DNA from: Noviherbaspirillum saxi
GTDB lineage: Bacteria; Pseudomonadota; Gammaproteobacteria; Burkholderiales; Burkholderiaceae_D
Length of the DNA: 64,000 nucleotides
Assembly (NCBI RefSeq): GCF_003591035.1
Contig: NZ_QYUO01000001.1
Span: 124,001-188,000 of the forward strand
Direction: 5' to 3'
Part shown: piece after piece, positions 8,215-17,183 of the stretch
Numbering within the stretch: the stretch's first letter is position 1
How the letters are laid out: each line of letters begins with the position of its first letter
Made by a program: the position numbers and the translations under genes
The notes under the pieces: generated by a model
Told to the model about the DNA's origin: nothing
Database searches by the model: none
What the model saw: only the letters and a program-made list of their open reading frames with translations

Positions 8215-9393
8215 ATGATCTACCTTAACCATCTAGGCATTCTTTGCGCAGCCGGCAATTCGCCGGCCGAAGTCAAACGTCGCGTTTTGCAGCAGCCCGA
8301 AAGCGGCATAGCGATGACGGAACGCTATTCGCCCGGGCGCATGCTTCCGCTTGGCTGCGTGGATGACGTTCTGCCTTCAATCGACCATCTTCCGCTGGCG
8401 GAGCAAAGTCGCAACAACCGGCTCGCCCTGGCTGCGCTCGCGCAGATTCGCAGTGACATCGACGTTGCAATCGACCGCTATGGTGCGAACCGTATTGGCA
8501 TCGTGATCGGCACCAGTACTTCCGGCATCGCAGAAAGTGAAGCTGCCTTGCGTGAGTATCATGCGTGCAAGGCGCTGCCATCATCCTTTCACTACAGCCA
8601 GCAGGAGCTCGCATCGCCCGCATCCATGCTGGCCGCAGTGCTGGGCATCAGCGGTCCGACGTATGTGCATTCAACGGCCTGTGCGTCGAGTGCCAAGGCA
8701 ATGGCAAGTGCCGCGCGCCTGCTCAACATGGGAATTTGTGACGCCGTGCTATGCGGAGGCATCGATTCGCTCTGTGCATTCACAGTGGCGGGGTTTGCGG
8801 CACTGGAGTCGGTAAGCAGCACGCGCTGCAATCCGCTGAGCGCCAATCGCGACGGCATCAATATCGGTGAAGGCGCGGCGTTATTTCTGATGACCCGCGA
8901 GCCGGGCCCGGTCTCGTTGCGGGGATGGGGAGAATCGTCGGATGCCCATCATATGTCGGCGCCGGAACCGTCCGGACAAGGTGCATCGCTCGCGATTGAG
9001 AAGGCGCTCGCGCGTGCCGGCATCGCACCGTCGGAAATCGATTACATCAACCTGCACGGCACGGCGACCGTCCAAAACGACGCCATGGAATCGCACGCAG
9101 TGAGCCGCTTGTTCGGCGACGCCGTTGCGGTCAGTTCGACCAAGCCGTTTACCGGACATGCACTCGGCGCGGCGGGTGCCATCGAGGCCGCGCTGTGCTG
9201 GTTGACCATGCAGGACGATAATCCCGGCGGCAGCCTGCCGCCTCATCTGTGGGATGGCGCAAGAGATCCGGCGATCCCGCGGCTCAATCTGGCAATATCC
9301 GGCGCCAGCCTCGGGCGCCCGGTGCGGTGGTGTCTGAGCAATTCGTTTGCGTTCGGCGGAGCGAATGCCGCACTGGTATTTGGACGGGAATAG
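8215..9393 (+). CDS. Beta-ketoacyl-ACP synthase (first of two)
   Basis: 392-residue thiolase-fold ketosynthase with a complete catalytic triad: Cys156 in HSTACASS, His281 in INLHGTATV, and His315 in KPFTGHALGAAGA. It also ends with the usual NSFAFGGANAALVFG. It elongates an ACP-bound acyl chain by decarboxylative condensation with malonyl-ACP. Aryl polyene systems use several ketosynthase-like proteins, some acting as chain-length partners; because this one keeps Cys and both His it should be catalytic. One base separates it from the lipoprotein stop, and the dehydratase gene starts one base after its stop. Confidence 0.9.
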   Translation: MIYLNHLGILCAAGNSPAEVKRRVLQQPESGIAMTERYSPGRMLPLGCVDDVLPSIDHLPLAEQSRNNRLALAALAQIRSDIDVAIDRYGANRIGIVIGTSTSGIAESEAALREYHACKALPSSFHYSQQELASPASMLAAVLGISGPTYVHSTACASSAKAMASAARLLNMGICDAVLCGGIDSLCAFTVAGFAALESVSSTRCNPLSANRDGINIGEGAALFLMTREPGPVSLRGWGESSDAHHMSAPEPSGQGASLAIEKALARAGIAPSEIDYINLHGTATVQNDAMESHAVSRLFGDAVAVSSTKPFTGHALGAAGAIEAALCWLTMQDDNPGGSLPPHLWDGARDPAIPRLNLAISGASLGRPVRWCLSNSFAFGGANAALVFGRE

Positions 9394-9394
9394 C

Positions 9395-9847
9395 ATGGAC
9401 ATGCCGGATATTCGCTCACTGGTGCCGCACAGCGGAGCAATGGTATTGCTGGATCGCGTGGTGTCCGTTGATACCGACACGTTGTGCGCGGAAGTCGAGA
9501 TCCGTCCCGATAGCCTGTTTTGCGGAACATCCGGCGTCGGGGGTTGGGTCGGTATCGAATACATGGCGCAGGCAATCGCCGCGCATGCCGGCCACACGGC
9601 GCGTCTGCGCGGCGAGCCGGTAAAGATCGGTTTTCTCCTCGGCTCGCGCCGCTATCAGTGCGAGCGTTCCGTCTTTACAGTCGGCAGCAAACTGCGTGTG
9701 CATGTGGCCTGCCTGCTGATGGCGGAAAACGGACTCGGTTCGTTCGAGTGTCGCATCGACGACCAAGATGGCATCGCGGCAACCGCCTCGGTCTCGGTTT
9801 TTTCGCCGGCGGATGTCGATAAATTCCTTACTGGAGGCATGGAGTGA
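9395..9847 (+). CDS. ApeP-like 3-hydroxyacyl-ACP dehydratase
   Basis: 150-residue hotdog protein. It starts MDMPDIRSLVPHSGAMVLLDRV and carries GWVGIEYMAQAIAAHAG, the pattern of the ApeP-type dehydratases in aryl polyene clusters. His12 and Glu55 are plausible catalytic residues. It lacks the GHF..PGV block of classical FabZ, which the fusion protein at the start of the window does carry, so the pathway seems to use two distinct dehydratases. The start at 9395 gives a 1-bp gap from the ketosynthase stop; the longer open frame overlaps that gene and looks unlike protein. It overlaps the ketoreductase by 4 bp. Confidence 0.86.
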   Translation: MDMPDIRSLVPHSGAMVLLDRVVSVDTDTLCAEVEIRPDSLFCGTSGVGGWVGIEYMAQAIAAHAGHTARLRGEPVKIGFLLGSRRYQCERSVFTVGSKLRVHVACLLMAENGLGSFECRIDDQDGIAATASVSVFSPADVDKFLTGGME

Positions 9848-10569
9848 ACAAGAGTGTATTAGTGACCGGATCCAGCCGCGGGATCGGCAAGGCGATTGCG
9901 CTGCGTCTGGCGCGCGACGGGTTCGATGTTGTGCTGCATTGTCTCAACCGTCGCGGCGACGCCGAAGCGGTCGCTGAATCGATCGCGGCATCGGGACGGC
10001 AGGCGCGGGTTCTGCAGTTTGATATCAGCAATCGCGCCTCCACTGAAGCGGCGCTGCTGGCCGATGTCGAACAGCACGGATGCTATTACGGCATAGTCTG
10101 CAACGCGGGTATCGCGCGTGATAATGCGTTTCCTGCCATGCCGGGAGAAGATTGGGATCTGGTACTCAAAACCAACCTGGATGGGTTTTATAACGTATTG
10201 CAACCATTGGTCATGCCGATGGTACGCCGCCGCCAGCCGGGCCGCATCGTGACCCTGGCTTCTGTATCCGGCCTGATCGGCAATCGGGGCCAGGTCAACT
10301 ACAGCGCCGCAAAAGCCGGCATTATCGGCGCCACCAAGGCGCTGGCGCTGGAACTGGCATCGCGCAATATCACGGTCAATTGTGTCGCTCCAGGCCTGAT
10401 CGAAACCGACATGATCAACGAGGTGCCGATGGAGGAAGCGCTGAAAATGATTCCTGCACGCCGTGTCGGCAAGCCCGAGGAAGTTGCCGCCGCAGTCAGC
10501 TTCCTGATGGGCGAAGATGCCGCTTATGTGACACGACAAGTCATTTCGGTAAATGGAGGATTGGCATGA
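9844..10569 (+). CDS. FabG-type 3-oxoacyl-ACP reductase
   Basis: 241-residue classical short-chain dehydrogenase. It shows the Rossmann motif TGSSRGIG (residues 9-16), NAG at 87-89, Asn111, the catalytic Ser140 and YSAAK (Tyr153, Lys157), and the C-terminal VNGG. It reduces the 3-oxoacyl-ACP made by the neighbouring ketosynthases with NADPH, before dehydration to the conjugated polyene. Start codon is GTG at 9844, fused to the dehydratase stop as GTGA. It overlaps the next ketosynthase by 4 bp (ATGA). Equivalent to the ketoreductase ApeQ of described aryl polyene pathways by context. Confidence 0.92.
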   Translation: MNKSVLVTGSSRGIGKAIALRLARDGFDVVLHCLNRRGDAEAVAESIAASGRQARVLQFDISNRASTEAALLADVEQHGCYYGIVCNAGIARDNAFPAMPGEDWDLVLKTNLDGFYNVLQPLVMPMVRRRQPGRIVTLASVSGLIGNRGQVNYSAAKAGIIGATKALALELASRNITVNCVAPGLIETDMINEVPMEEALKMIPARRVGKPEEVAAAVSFLMGEDAAYVTRQVISVNGGLA

Positions 10570-11792
10570 ATCGTCGCGTCGCAGTGACCGGCATTGCGGG
10601 CATCAGTCCGATCGGAAACGACTGGACCAGTATACGTGCCGCACTGGGGACCTACCGCAACGCAGTCAGGCGCATGGAGCAATGGTCGCAATACGATGGC
10701 TTGAACACGCAGGTTGCCGCGCCAGCGGCACCGTATGAATTGTCGGATCGGTTCAATCGCAAGACAACGCGCAGCATGGGAGCGGTTGCCCTGATGGCGA
10801 CCCGTGCCACAGAGCTTGCCTTGCAGGATGCCGGCCTGCTGGATGACCCGTTATTGAAGAGCGGCCAGCTTGGCATTTCATACGGGTCGTCATCGGGAAC
10901 GACACAGGCGATTTGCGGCTTCGGCAAGATGATCGACGAGAAAACCACGCGCGGCATCAACGCGACTACCTATATCAAGATGATGGCGCATACGGCGCCG
11001 GTCAACATAGGTGTGTTCTTCGGTGTCACGGGCCGGGTAATCACGACATCAAGCGCCTGCACATCGGGAAGCCAAGGTATCGGCTATGCCTATGAAACCA
11101 TTCGCAGCGGACGCCAGCGGGCGATGATTGCCGGCGGCTCCGAAGAACTGTGTCCGACCGAAGCAGCGGTGTTCGATACCTTGTTTGCCACCAGCGTGCG
11201 CAATGACGCTCCGCAAACCACGCCCAGTCCTTTCGATGCCGACCGCGATGGCTTGGTCATCGGCGAGGGTGCCGGCACGCTGGTGCTGGAAGACCTGGAA
11301 CATGCCCGGGCGCGCGGTGCACGGATTTACGCCGAGATCGTCGGCTTTGGCACCAATAGCGATGGTTGTCATGTGACACAACCCAATCCCGATACGATGA
11401 AGATCGCGATGGAAATGGCGCTCGCCGATGCAGGACTGCCGGCGTCGGCCATCGGGTATGTCAATGCACACGGCACCGGCACGCAGCATGGCGATATTGC
11501 GGAATCGCAGGCCACGGCAAGCATCTTCGGCAGCCGGATGCCGATCAGTTCGTTAAAGAGTTATACCGGGCACACGCTGGGTGCTTGCGGCGCATTGGAA
11601 GCATGGACCAGCATTGAAATGATGCGCGAAGGCTGGTTCGCGCCAACCATTAATCTTCGTCGCGTCGACCCGCAATGCGCGGAGCTCGATTACATCGCGG
11701 GCGAAGGACGAAAACTGGAATGCGAATATGTGATGTCGAACAATTTTGCTTTCGGGGGCATTAATACTTCTCTCATCTTCAAGAAAGTCTAA
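10566..11792 (+). CDS. Beta-ketoacyl-ACP synthase II-type (second)
   Basis: 408-residue KAS with all catalytic residues: Cys165 in TTSSACTSGSQ, His302 in NAHGTGTQHGD, His336 in KSYTGHTLGACGA. The C-terminus NNFAFGGINTSLIF is typical of FabF-like enzymes. It is the second ketosynthase of the cluster and most like the elongating synthase. The start is the ATG in an ATGA overlap with the ketoreductase stop; the earlier in-frame start lies deep in that gene. The following lipoprotein gene starts 3 bp after its stop. Confidence 0.9.
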   Translation: MNRRVAVTGIAGISPIGNDWTSIRAALGTYRNAVRRMEQWSQYDGLNTQVAAPAAPYELSDRFNRKTTRSMGAVALMATRATELALQDAGLLDDPLLKSGQLGISYGSSSGTTQAICGFGKMIDEKTTRGINATTYIKMMAHTAPVNIGVFFGVTGRVITTSSACTSGSQGIGYAYETIRSGRQRAMIAGGSEELCPTEAAVFDTLFATSVRNDAPQTTPSPFDADRDGLVIGEGAGTLVLEDLEHARARGARIYAEIVGFGTNSDGCHVTQPNPDTMKIAMEMALADAGLPASAIGYVNAHGTGTQHGDIAESQATASIFGSRMPISSLKSYTGHTLGACGALEAWTSIEMMREGWFAPTINLRRVDPQCAELDYIAGEGRKLECEYVMSNNFAFGGINTSLIFKKV

Positions 11793-11795
11793 TCG

Positions 11796-12377
11796 ATGAA
11801 ACACAATAAAAAGATTGCAAGCGCCACCGCCGCTACGCTCGTATTGCTCGCAGGTTGCGCCACGCAGGTGAAGACGCCCACCACGTCGGTAAATCCGGCA
11901 CCGGAAATGGCTTTTTCCAGATACAACACATTTACCCTCAAGCCGATCAACACTACCGAGTCATGCGACAAGCAGCATGGCGGCGACGTCGCGTTGAATG
12001 AAATTCAGGCATCGCTGGACAGGAAACTGGGCGCGACCATCAATACCTGGAATACCAGGAAGGCGAAGGGCGTCGCCGAGCGCAAGCTGGTCATCGAGCC
12101 GGTCTGTTCCGACGCAAAGCTGGTGGGCGGTGCGGCGCGCTTCTGGGGCGGCGCATTGGCCGGCAGTTCGGCGATCGTGATGAAGATACGCTATGTCGAT
12201 CAATCCACCGGCAAAACGATCGCCGAACCCGTTTTCTATCAGCGCGCCGCAGCAATGGGCGGTGCCTGGACGATGGGTGCGACCGACAAGAACATGCTGG
12301 TTCGCATCGTTGATCTGATGACTGAATACACCATCAATAATTACCAACAAGCGGTCGGTGGTCCCACCGGGCTGTAA
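11796..12377 (+). CDS. Lipoprotein, DUF4410-like
   Basis: 193 residues with a lipoprotein signal and lipobox LLAGC. The mature protein has a glycine-rich hydrophobic stretch (GGAARFWGGALAGSS) before MKIRYVDQSTGKTIAEP, a layout I associate with DUF4410 proteins, though I am not certain. It starts 3 bp after the KAS II stop and so belongs to the same transcript. It is not a universal aryl polyene gene. A role in outer membrane placement of the pigment would be an inference. Two cysteines outside the lipobox (in TESCDKQ and PVCSDAK) could form a disulfide. Confidence 0.75.
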   Translation: MKHNKKIASATAATLVLLAGCATQVKTPTTSVNPAPEMAFSRYNTFTLKPINTTESCDKQHGGDVALNEIQASLDRKLGATINTWNTRKAKGVAERKLVIEPVCSDAKLVGGAARFWGGALAGSSAIVMKIRYVDQSTGKTIAEPVFYQRAAAMGGAWTMGATDKNMLVRIVDLMTEYTINNYQQAVGGPTGL

Positions 12378-12410
12378 CATCCTTGCTTTTCAAACAACGG
12401 AGAACAACAA

Positions 12411-12860
12411 ATGAATAAATGGATCGCCGTCATCGCCGCTGCAGCGACTGCAGCTGTCGTGCTGCCCGCGCAGGCTCGCAATGTCAAATACATGGTGCCA
12501 ATCGCCGCGGCCCTGGAGTCGCCAAGTGCGGCGGGAAAACTGGACAGCTCGGTCAAACTTTACTTTGGCACCCAAGCCCACCCTGCCACGCTGTCCAAAG
12601 TCGGAATTGCGGACGCGACCGGCAAGGAACGTATCGAATACAAGGCGGACCTTCCATCCTGCCAGGCATCTTTCGTCGAAGCCCTCCGCGCCCTTCAAAA
12701 GAATGCCAAGGACTCCGGCGCCAATGCCGTGATCAACATCGTCAGCTATTTCAAGAACGGCACGCCGGTATCGAGTACAACCGAGTTCGAATGCCACGCC
12801 GGCAGCTTCTCGACCATCCTGATGCTCAAGGGTGAGCTTGTCAAAATCGCCGATCACTGA
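12411..12860 (+). CDS. Small exported protein of unknown function
   Basis: 149 residues with a clear Sec signal peptide (MNKWIAVIAAAATAAVVLPAQA, cleavage near residue 22). The mature part is rich in short beta and alpha segments (GKLDSSVKLYFG, SGANAVINIVSYFKNG) and has two cysteines (LPSCQ, FECHAG) that could pair in the periplasm. The SGANAVINIVSY region recalls YbjQ/RcsF-type folds. Similar proteins are sometimes labelled excinuclease subunits in databases, which its size and signal peptide do not support. A GGAG ribosome site precedes the ATG by 8 bases. It overlaps the phosphopantetheinyl transferase frame by 29 bp, so it belongs to the cluster. Confidence 0.75.
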   Translation: MNKWIAVIAAAATAAVVLPAQARNVKYMVPIAAALESPSAAGKLDSSVKLYFGTQAHPATLSKVGIADATGKERIEYKADLPSCQASFVEALRALQKNAKDSGANAVINIVSYFKNGTPVSSTTEFECHAGSFSTILMLKGELVKIADH

Positions 12861-13542
12861 GCCTGCCGTAACGTCTGCAACGCTCTGGCTGGTGGATGCC
12901 AGCCTCATGCAAGATGAGGCGCTGACGCGCGCAATGCAGTGCCTGACTTCGGAGGAACGCCAGCGTTATGCGAGCTTCACTCGTGCAGAGCGCCGCTGCC
13001 AATACTTGATTGGACGTGTACTGTTGCGGCATGCGGTAAGCCGCGTGACAGGCATTCATCCCAAGCTCGTCGCCACAGTCGATCGGCGTGGCTCCGGGCC
13101 GGGTCTGACACTGCCAGACGGCGTTCTTCATCCCGGAATCAGCATCTCGCATAGCCGCAACTGGATCGCCTGCATCACCGGCACAGGGATCTCGCTCGGA
13201 CTCGATATCGAAGTCACTGATGAGAGTCGTGACGTCACGGCACTGGCGGATGCCGCATTCAGCGGCGACGAGGCGGCGTGGATACACGGACAGGAAGCAC
13301 ATGCCCGGGTATCGGCTTTCTATCGTTTCTGGACCGTGAAAGAAGCATTGATCAAGCTGTGGTCCAATAGCGAAAAGCGGCAACCGCTCCCCTTGCTTGT
13401 CGATGACAATGGCGGTCCACATTCATCCGGCGCCGGATGGCACTCCTTGACGCTGGCATATCGAAATCTCGCCATCGCCGTATGCAGCGGCATGGCGCTA
13501 CCGGAAGTGGTACTGGTCGATGCCACTTCACTGCTGGCCTGA
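12832..13542 (+). CDS. 4'-phosphopantetheinyl transferase (Sfp type)
   Basis: 236 residues with the two hallmark motifs of the Sfp/AcpT superfamily: GLDIEV (metal ligands Asp125 and Glu127) and FWTVKEALIKL (Trp167, Lys170, Glu171). SISHSRNW just before is the usual substrate-binding block. It transfers 4'-phosphopantetheine from CoA to the acyl carrier proteins of the aryl polyene synthase, which must be encoded upstream of the window. The start is uncertain: GTG at 12832 overlaps the preceding gene by 29 bp, TTG at 12838 is in frame, and the first ATG is at 12907. It ends the plus-strand operon. Confidence 0.87.
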   Translation: MSLSKSPITEPAVTSATLWLVDASLMQDEALTRAMQCLTSEERQRYASFTRAERRCQYLIGRVLLRHAVSRVTGIHPKLVATVDRRGSGPGLTLPDGVLHPGISISHSRNWIACITGTGISLGLDIEVTDESRDVTALADAAFSGDEAAWIHGQEAHARVSAFYRFWTVKEALIKLWSNSEKRQPLPLLVDDNGGPHSSGAGWHSLTLAYRNLAIAVCSGMALPEVVLVDATSLLA

Positions 13543-13570
13543 CTTCGCAACGCAACGCGCGCTGCGGACC

Positions 13571-14290
13571 TTATTGCGGCTTGATTGCGATCAGATTGAT
13601 CAGTGTCTCTTCACGCTTGCCAAGCGGCGGCGTCTTGCGAATGCCGAGCCGGTTCAACAAACCGAGATCGCTACGGCTCCACCACAAGTATGGATAGGAA
13701 ATCTGTTCGGGATTGACCTGAAAACCCGTGGCGCGGACGAGCGCAAGATATTCGTCCGCAGTCTTCTGCACATCCATGGGATGGCGGAACAACAAACGGA
13801 TGATCCAGGAGTGAATGTATGCACGGGTGGACTCGGCGAACAGCAGCACGCCGCCCGGTTTCAGCACGCGGTAAAACTCGGCGATGGCTTTCTGCTGTTC
13901 GACCAAATGATGAAATGTCTGGTGGCAGAACAGAACGTCGACGCTGTTGTCCGGCAGATCGAGGGAGGCACTATTCCCGAGCATCAGCTTTACATCGACG
14001 CCGTCGAGCGTTGCCTGCATACGGGCCTTGTCGAGGATTTCCGTGTCAGCGTCAATGCCGATCAGTGTGCGCGGAGAAAACTGTTGCTTGAGCAACCGGA
14101 AAGACTGTCCCTGGCCGCATCCAACGTCGAGCACTACGTCATAACGTGGCGCCCGTCGAGTCCCAAGCATGCGAGCGAGGTCGGCAATCGCAACTTCCAG
14201 CACATACTTGACCCAGGTTGGACTCCCCAAAAACCAGATACCAAACCGGGTTTCCGCTACATAGGCATGTTCGTTCACTGGAATCTCCAT
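13571..14290 (-). CDS. SAM-dependent methyltransferase
   Basis: 239-residue class I methyltransferase. Motif I is VLDVGCGQGQ (residues 53-62), followed by the acidic motif GIDADTEI, then LMLGNSASLDLPDNSVDVLFC and RVLKPGGVLLF, as in Methyltransf_11 proteins. It faces the aryl polyene operon and ends 28 bp from the phosphopantetheinyl transferase stop. Methyltransferases are regular members of these clusters and alkylate the aryl head group, so that is its likely role. It lies 9 bp downstream of the hydrolase gene on the same strand, so its transcription may come from that side. Substrate is inferred. Confidence 0.82.
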   Translation of the reverse strand: MEIPVNEHAYVAETRFGIWFLGSPTWVKYVLEVAIADLARMLGTRRAPRYDVVLDVGCGQGQSFRLLKQQFSPRTLIGIDADTEILDKARMQATLDGVDVKLMLGNSASLDLPDNSVDVLFCHQTFHHLVEQQKAIAEFYRVLKPGGVLLFAESTRAYIHSWIIRLLFRHPMDVQKTADEYLALVRATGFQVNPEQISYPYLWWSRSDLGLLNRLGIRKTPPLGKREETLINLIAIKPQ

Positions 14291-14299
14291 TTGCGTCTG

Positions 14300-14848
14300 T
14301 CAGCTGCGTGCAATCAGGCCAAGCCACTCGCGGCCCTCCGGCCAATCGCCGAGGCCGCTGTCCCCATTGATATGGCCGCGCGCACCGATGTCGTGGAACT
14401 TCGCCTGCCAGGCCGTCGCCCAATCGTGTGCTCGTCGCAAGGCGCACCAGGGATCGTCCGAGGAAGCGATCACCATCGCGGGGAATGGCAAAGGGGTGCG
14501 CGGCATCGGCGCAAACCCGGTGACGAAAACCGGAAAATCGGCGCGCTCCACATCCGGCGGCGCGACCAGCAAGGCGCCGGCCACCTTGCCTGCATGGGCC
14601 GCATCGCGGTGCTGGCTGGCCCACCATGCGGTCAGCGCGCAGCCCAGACTGTGCGCGGCAAGCACGACCGGACCGTCGGCCGCGGAAATCGCGGCATCGA
14701 GCGCCGCGACCCAATCCCTGCGATCCGGGCTGTCCCAGTCGCTTTGAAGAACGCGATGGGCGTTCGGCAATTTCGCTTCCCATAGCGTTTGCCAATGTCC
14801 TTCGCCGGAATTGAATAAACCTGGCAGGATCAGAATGGTGTGGGTCAT
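14300..14848 (-). CDS. RBBP9/YdeN-like alpha/beta hydrolase
   Basis: 182-residue serine hydrolase of the RBBP9/YdeN family. It shows ILPGLFNSGEGHWQ near the N-terminus, the nucleophile elbow AAHSLGC (Ser67), an acidic segment SSDDPW and the late histidine in ARGHINGDSGLGDW. Family length is normal. It is cytoplasmic with unknown substrate. It lies 14 bp downstream of parB on the same strand and 9 bp upstream of the methyltransferase, so it may be the distal part of the par transcript. Confidence 0.85.
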   Translation of the reverse strand: MTHTILILPGLFNSGEGHWQTLWEAKLPNAHRVLQSDWDSPDRRDWVAALDAAISAADGPVVLAAHSLGCALTAWWASQHRDAAHAGKVAGALLVAPPDVERADFPVFVTGFAPMPRTPLPFPAMVIASSDDPWCALRRAHDWATAWQAKFHDIGARGHINGDSGLGDWPEGREWLGLIARS

Positions 14849-14862
14849 GAACGCAGGATGGA

Positions 14863-15765
14863 TCAGGCGGCTTGTTTCTCTACGCGCAGCTTGCCGATCA
14901 GATCGTCCAGCGCATCCAGATTGGCAAAGTCGATGATCAGCTGGCCCTTGTTCTTTGCACCGAGCTTGATCGCGACTTGCGTGGCCAGCATATCCGACAA
15001 TTCTTCTTCCAGGCGGGCGATGTCGCGCGACTTTTCCTTGTTGGCGCGCGGCTTGTTCGCGGTAGCCTGTTCGCTGGACGTGCGGATCACCAGCTTTTCG
15101 GCTTCGCGCACCGACATCCGTTTAGCGACGATCTGGTTGGCAAGCGTAATCTGGGTGGCGGAATCGACGGCGAGCAAGGCGCGCGCATGACCCATGTCGA
15201 TGTCACCGGCCATCAGCATGGTTTGCACCGGCTTGGCCAGGTTCATCAAGCGCAATAGATTGGAGACGGCGCTGCGCGAACGGCCGACCGCATTGGCCGC
15301 CTGTTCGTGCGTAAAGTCGAAGTCGGAAATCAGCCGATGGATACCCTGCGCTTCTTCCAGCGGGTTGAGGTCTTCGCGCTGGATGTTTTCAATCAGCGCC
15401 ATCGCGGCGGCGGCCTGGTCCTCGACATCCTTGACCAGAACCGGGACTTCGCTCAGTCCGGCGATCTGCGCCGCACGAAAACGCCGTTCGCCAGCGATGA
15501 TTTCGTATTTGTCCGGACCGGCATGCGCGACCGGCCGCACCAGGATAGGCTGCATCAATCCCTGCGCCTTGATCGAGGCGGCAAGTTCGTTCAGCGCACC
15601 TTCATCCATGCGGGTGCGCGGCTGGTATTTGCCGGCCTGCATCTGGGCGATATGCAAGGTCGAAGGTGCACCGGGCACGGTCGGCACCGCGTCCGCCATG
15701 TCGGACGAGCCGCCGAGCAGCGCGTCCAGCCCGCGTCCGAGTCCCTTGGATTTCTTGATAGCCAT
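14863..15765 (-). CDS. parB: Chromosome-partitioning protein ParB
   Basis: 300-residue ParB/Spo0J. The N-terminal GLGRGLDALLGG is the ParA-contacting tail, then the CTP-binding domain with GERRFRAAQ (residues 92-100), the helix-turn-helix region EQAANAVGRSRSAVSNLLRL, and a C-terminal dimerisation domain. It binds parS and spreads as a CTP-dependent clamp. The ATG at 15765 is chosen because MAIKKSKGLGRGLDALL is the family start; the longer frame runs through parA. Two perfect parS sites lie 4-5 kb away. Gap to parA is 8 bp. Confidence 0.96.
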   Translation of the reverse strand: MAIKKSKGLGRGLDALLGGSSDMADAVPTVPGAPSTLHIAQMQAGKYQPRTRMDEGALNELAASIKAQGLMQPILVRPVAHAGPDKYEIIAGERRFRAAQIAGLSEVPVLVKDVEDQAAAAMALIENIQREDLNPLEEAQGIHRLISDFDFTHEQAANAVGRSRSAVSNLLRLMNLAKPVQTMLMAGDIDMGHARALLAVDSATQITLANQIVAKRMSVREAEKLVIRTSSEQATANKPRANKEKSRDIARLEEELSDMLATQVAIKLGAKNKGQLIIDFANLDALDDLIGKLRVEKQAA

Positions 15766-15773
15766 GATCTGCC

Positions 15774-16544
15774 TTACATTGAATGGATGCGTTCGACCAT
15801 TTCTGCGCCGAATGCGATATATGCCTGCGCGCCTTTCGACGACGGGTCGAATACGACGCCGGGCATGCCGTAGGATGGCGCTTCGGCCAGCCTGACGTTG
15901 CGCGGGATGATGGTCTTGAATACCTTGTCGCCGAAATGCTGTTCGAGCTGCGCCGATACCTGTTGCGACAGCGTCATGCGCGGATCGAACATCACGCGCA
16001 GCAAACCGATGATCTTGAGATCGGTGTTGAGCTTGGCATGGACTTTCTTGATCGTGTTGACCAGGTCGGACAGCCCTTCCAGCGCATAGTATTCGCATTG
16101 CATCGGAATGATCACGCCATGCGCGGCGCACAAGCCATTGAGCGTCAGCATCGATAGCGCCGGCGGACAATCGATCAGCACGAAATCGTAATCGGCGCTG
16201 ACTTCCGCGATCGCTTGCTTGAGCCGCGTTTCGCGGTGGTCAAGCTCGACCATTTCCACTTCGGCGCCGGCCAGCTCGCGATTGGCGGGCAGGATGTCGA
16301 ATTTGCCGGATTCGGAAGTCTTGCACGCGGTCTTCACATCGGACATGCCGAGCAAGACTTCGTACACCGAGGTTTCGAGTTCCGATTTGTTGATCCCCGC
16401 ACCCATGGTGGCGTTGCCCTGAGGGTCGAGATCGACCAGCAAGACGCGCTGATCGAGTTGAGCAAGTCCGGCTGCAAGATTGACGGCGGTAGTGGTTTTG
16501 CCGACGCCGCCTTTCTGATTGGCGACGCAGAATATTTTGGCCAT
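15774..16544 (-). CDS. parA: Chromosome-partitioning ATPase ParA (Soj)
   Basis: 256-residue deviant Walker-A ATPase. KGGVGKTTT at residues 11-19 carries both the signature lysine and the P-loop lysine. Further motifs are LLVDLDPQGN, DFVLIDCPPALS and the C-terminal RNVRLAEAPSYG. This is the small chromosomal Soj type without a DNA-binding N-terminal domain. It binds nucleoid DNA as an ATP dimer and moves ParB-parS complexes. It lies 6 bp downstream of a LysE-type exporter gene, which is unusual since rsmG normally precedes it. Confidence 0.96.
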   Translation of the reverse strand: MAKIFCVANQKGGVGKTTTAVNLAAGLAQLDQRVLLVDLDPQGNATMGAGINKSELETSVYEVLLGMSDVKTACKTSESGKFDILPANRELAGAEVEMVELDHRETRLKQAIAEVSADYDFVLIDCPPALSMLTLNGLCAAHGVIIPMQCEYYALEGLSDLVNTIKKVHAKLNTDLKIIGLLRVMFDPRMTLSQQVSAQLEQHFGDKVFKTIIPRNVRLAEAPSYGMPGVVFDPSSKGAQAYIAFGAEMVERIHSM

Positions 16545-16550
16545 TGCTTG

Positions 16551-17183
16551 TTAGTTGGTTGTTAGTTTGATGCCGAAGCCAATCAGAAATACGCCGGCTG
16601 CCCTGGAGGCGAATGCAGCGATACGCCGGTTACCGGCCAATCGCTTGGTGGCTGCATTGCCGGCGATCACCAGCAGGCTGCCATAAAACAGCGTGCAGCA
16701 TGAAATTACCGCACCCATTGCCAGAAACGTCGTCGCGCCCTGCTGCGTCGCCGGATCGATGAATAAAGGGAAGAACGCCATGTAAAACACGATGGCTTTC
16801 GGATTGATGAGGGTGACCAGGAAGCCACGCCGGAAATCGGCCACATTCGAGAACGGCACCACGGTGGCATCTTGTCCCGCTTTTGCGGTCAGCAGCTTGA
16901 AACCGAGCCATGCAAGGTATACCGCACCCAGATACTGCAAGCCTTTGAATACCAATGGATTGGCTTGCAGCAGCGCAGCGACGCCGATGGCGGCCAGCAG
17001 CATCAGAACGGCATCGCCGGCCATCAGACCGATCAGCGACACATATCCGCTGCGCATGCCACGTTGTCCGGTGCTGGTCAGTACGCAAAACGTGCCCGGC
17101 CCCGGCAACATCAGGAAAACCATGGTGGCGGCAATCATTTGCCAGACGTCGGTGATACCGATGGCGTGAAAGGCAGCGTTCAT
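16551..17183 (-). CDS. LysE/RhtB-family amino acid exporter
   Basis: 210-residue membrane protein with about six hydrophobic helices. It shows [26 protein letters not shown], the conserved N-terminal block of the LysE/RhtB family, and [13 protein letters not shown]. The family exports amino acids such as lysine, threonine or homoserine lactone; the substrate cannot be told. It overlaps rsmG by 4 bp (ATGA at 17180-17183) and stops 6 bp before parA, so it sits inside the mnmG-rsmG-parA-parB operon. Confidence 0.9.
   Translation of the reverse strand: MNAAFHAIGITDVWQMIAATMVFLMLPGPGTFCVLTSTGQRGMRSGYVSLIGLMAGDAVLMLLAAIGVAALLQANPLVFKGLQYLGAVYLAWLGFKLLTAKAGQDATVVPFSNVADFRRGFLVTLINPKAIVFYMAFFPLFIDPATQQGATTFLAMGAVISCCTLFYGSLLVIAGNAATKRLAGNRRIAAFASRAAGVFLIGFGIKLTTN

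Noticed and set aside
13520..14785. 421-residue open frame opposite the methyltransferase and hydrolase
   Set aside because: It crosses two real genes on the other strand and shows no motif.
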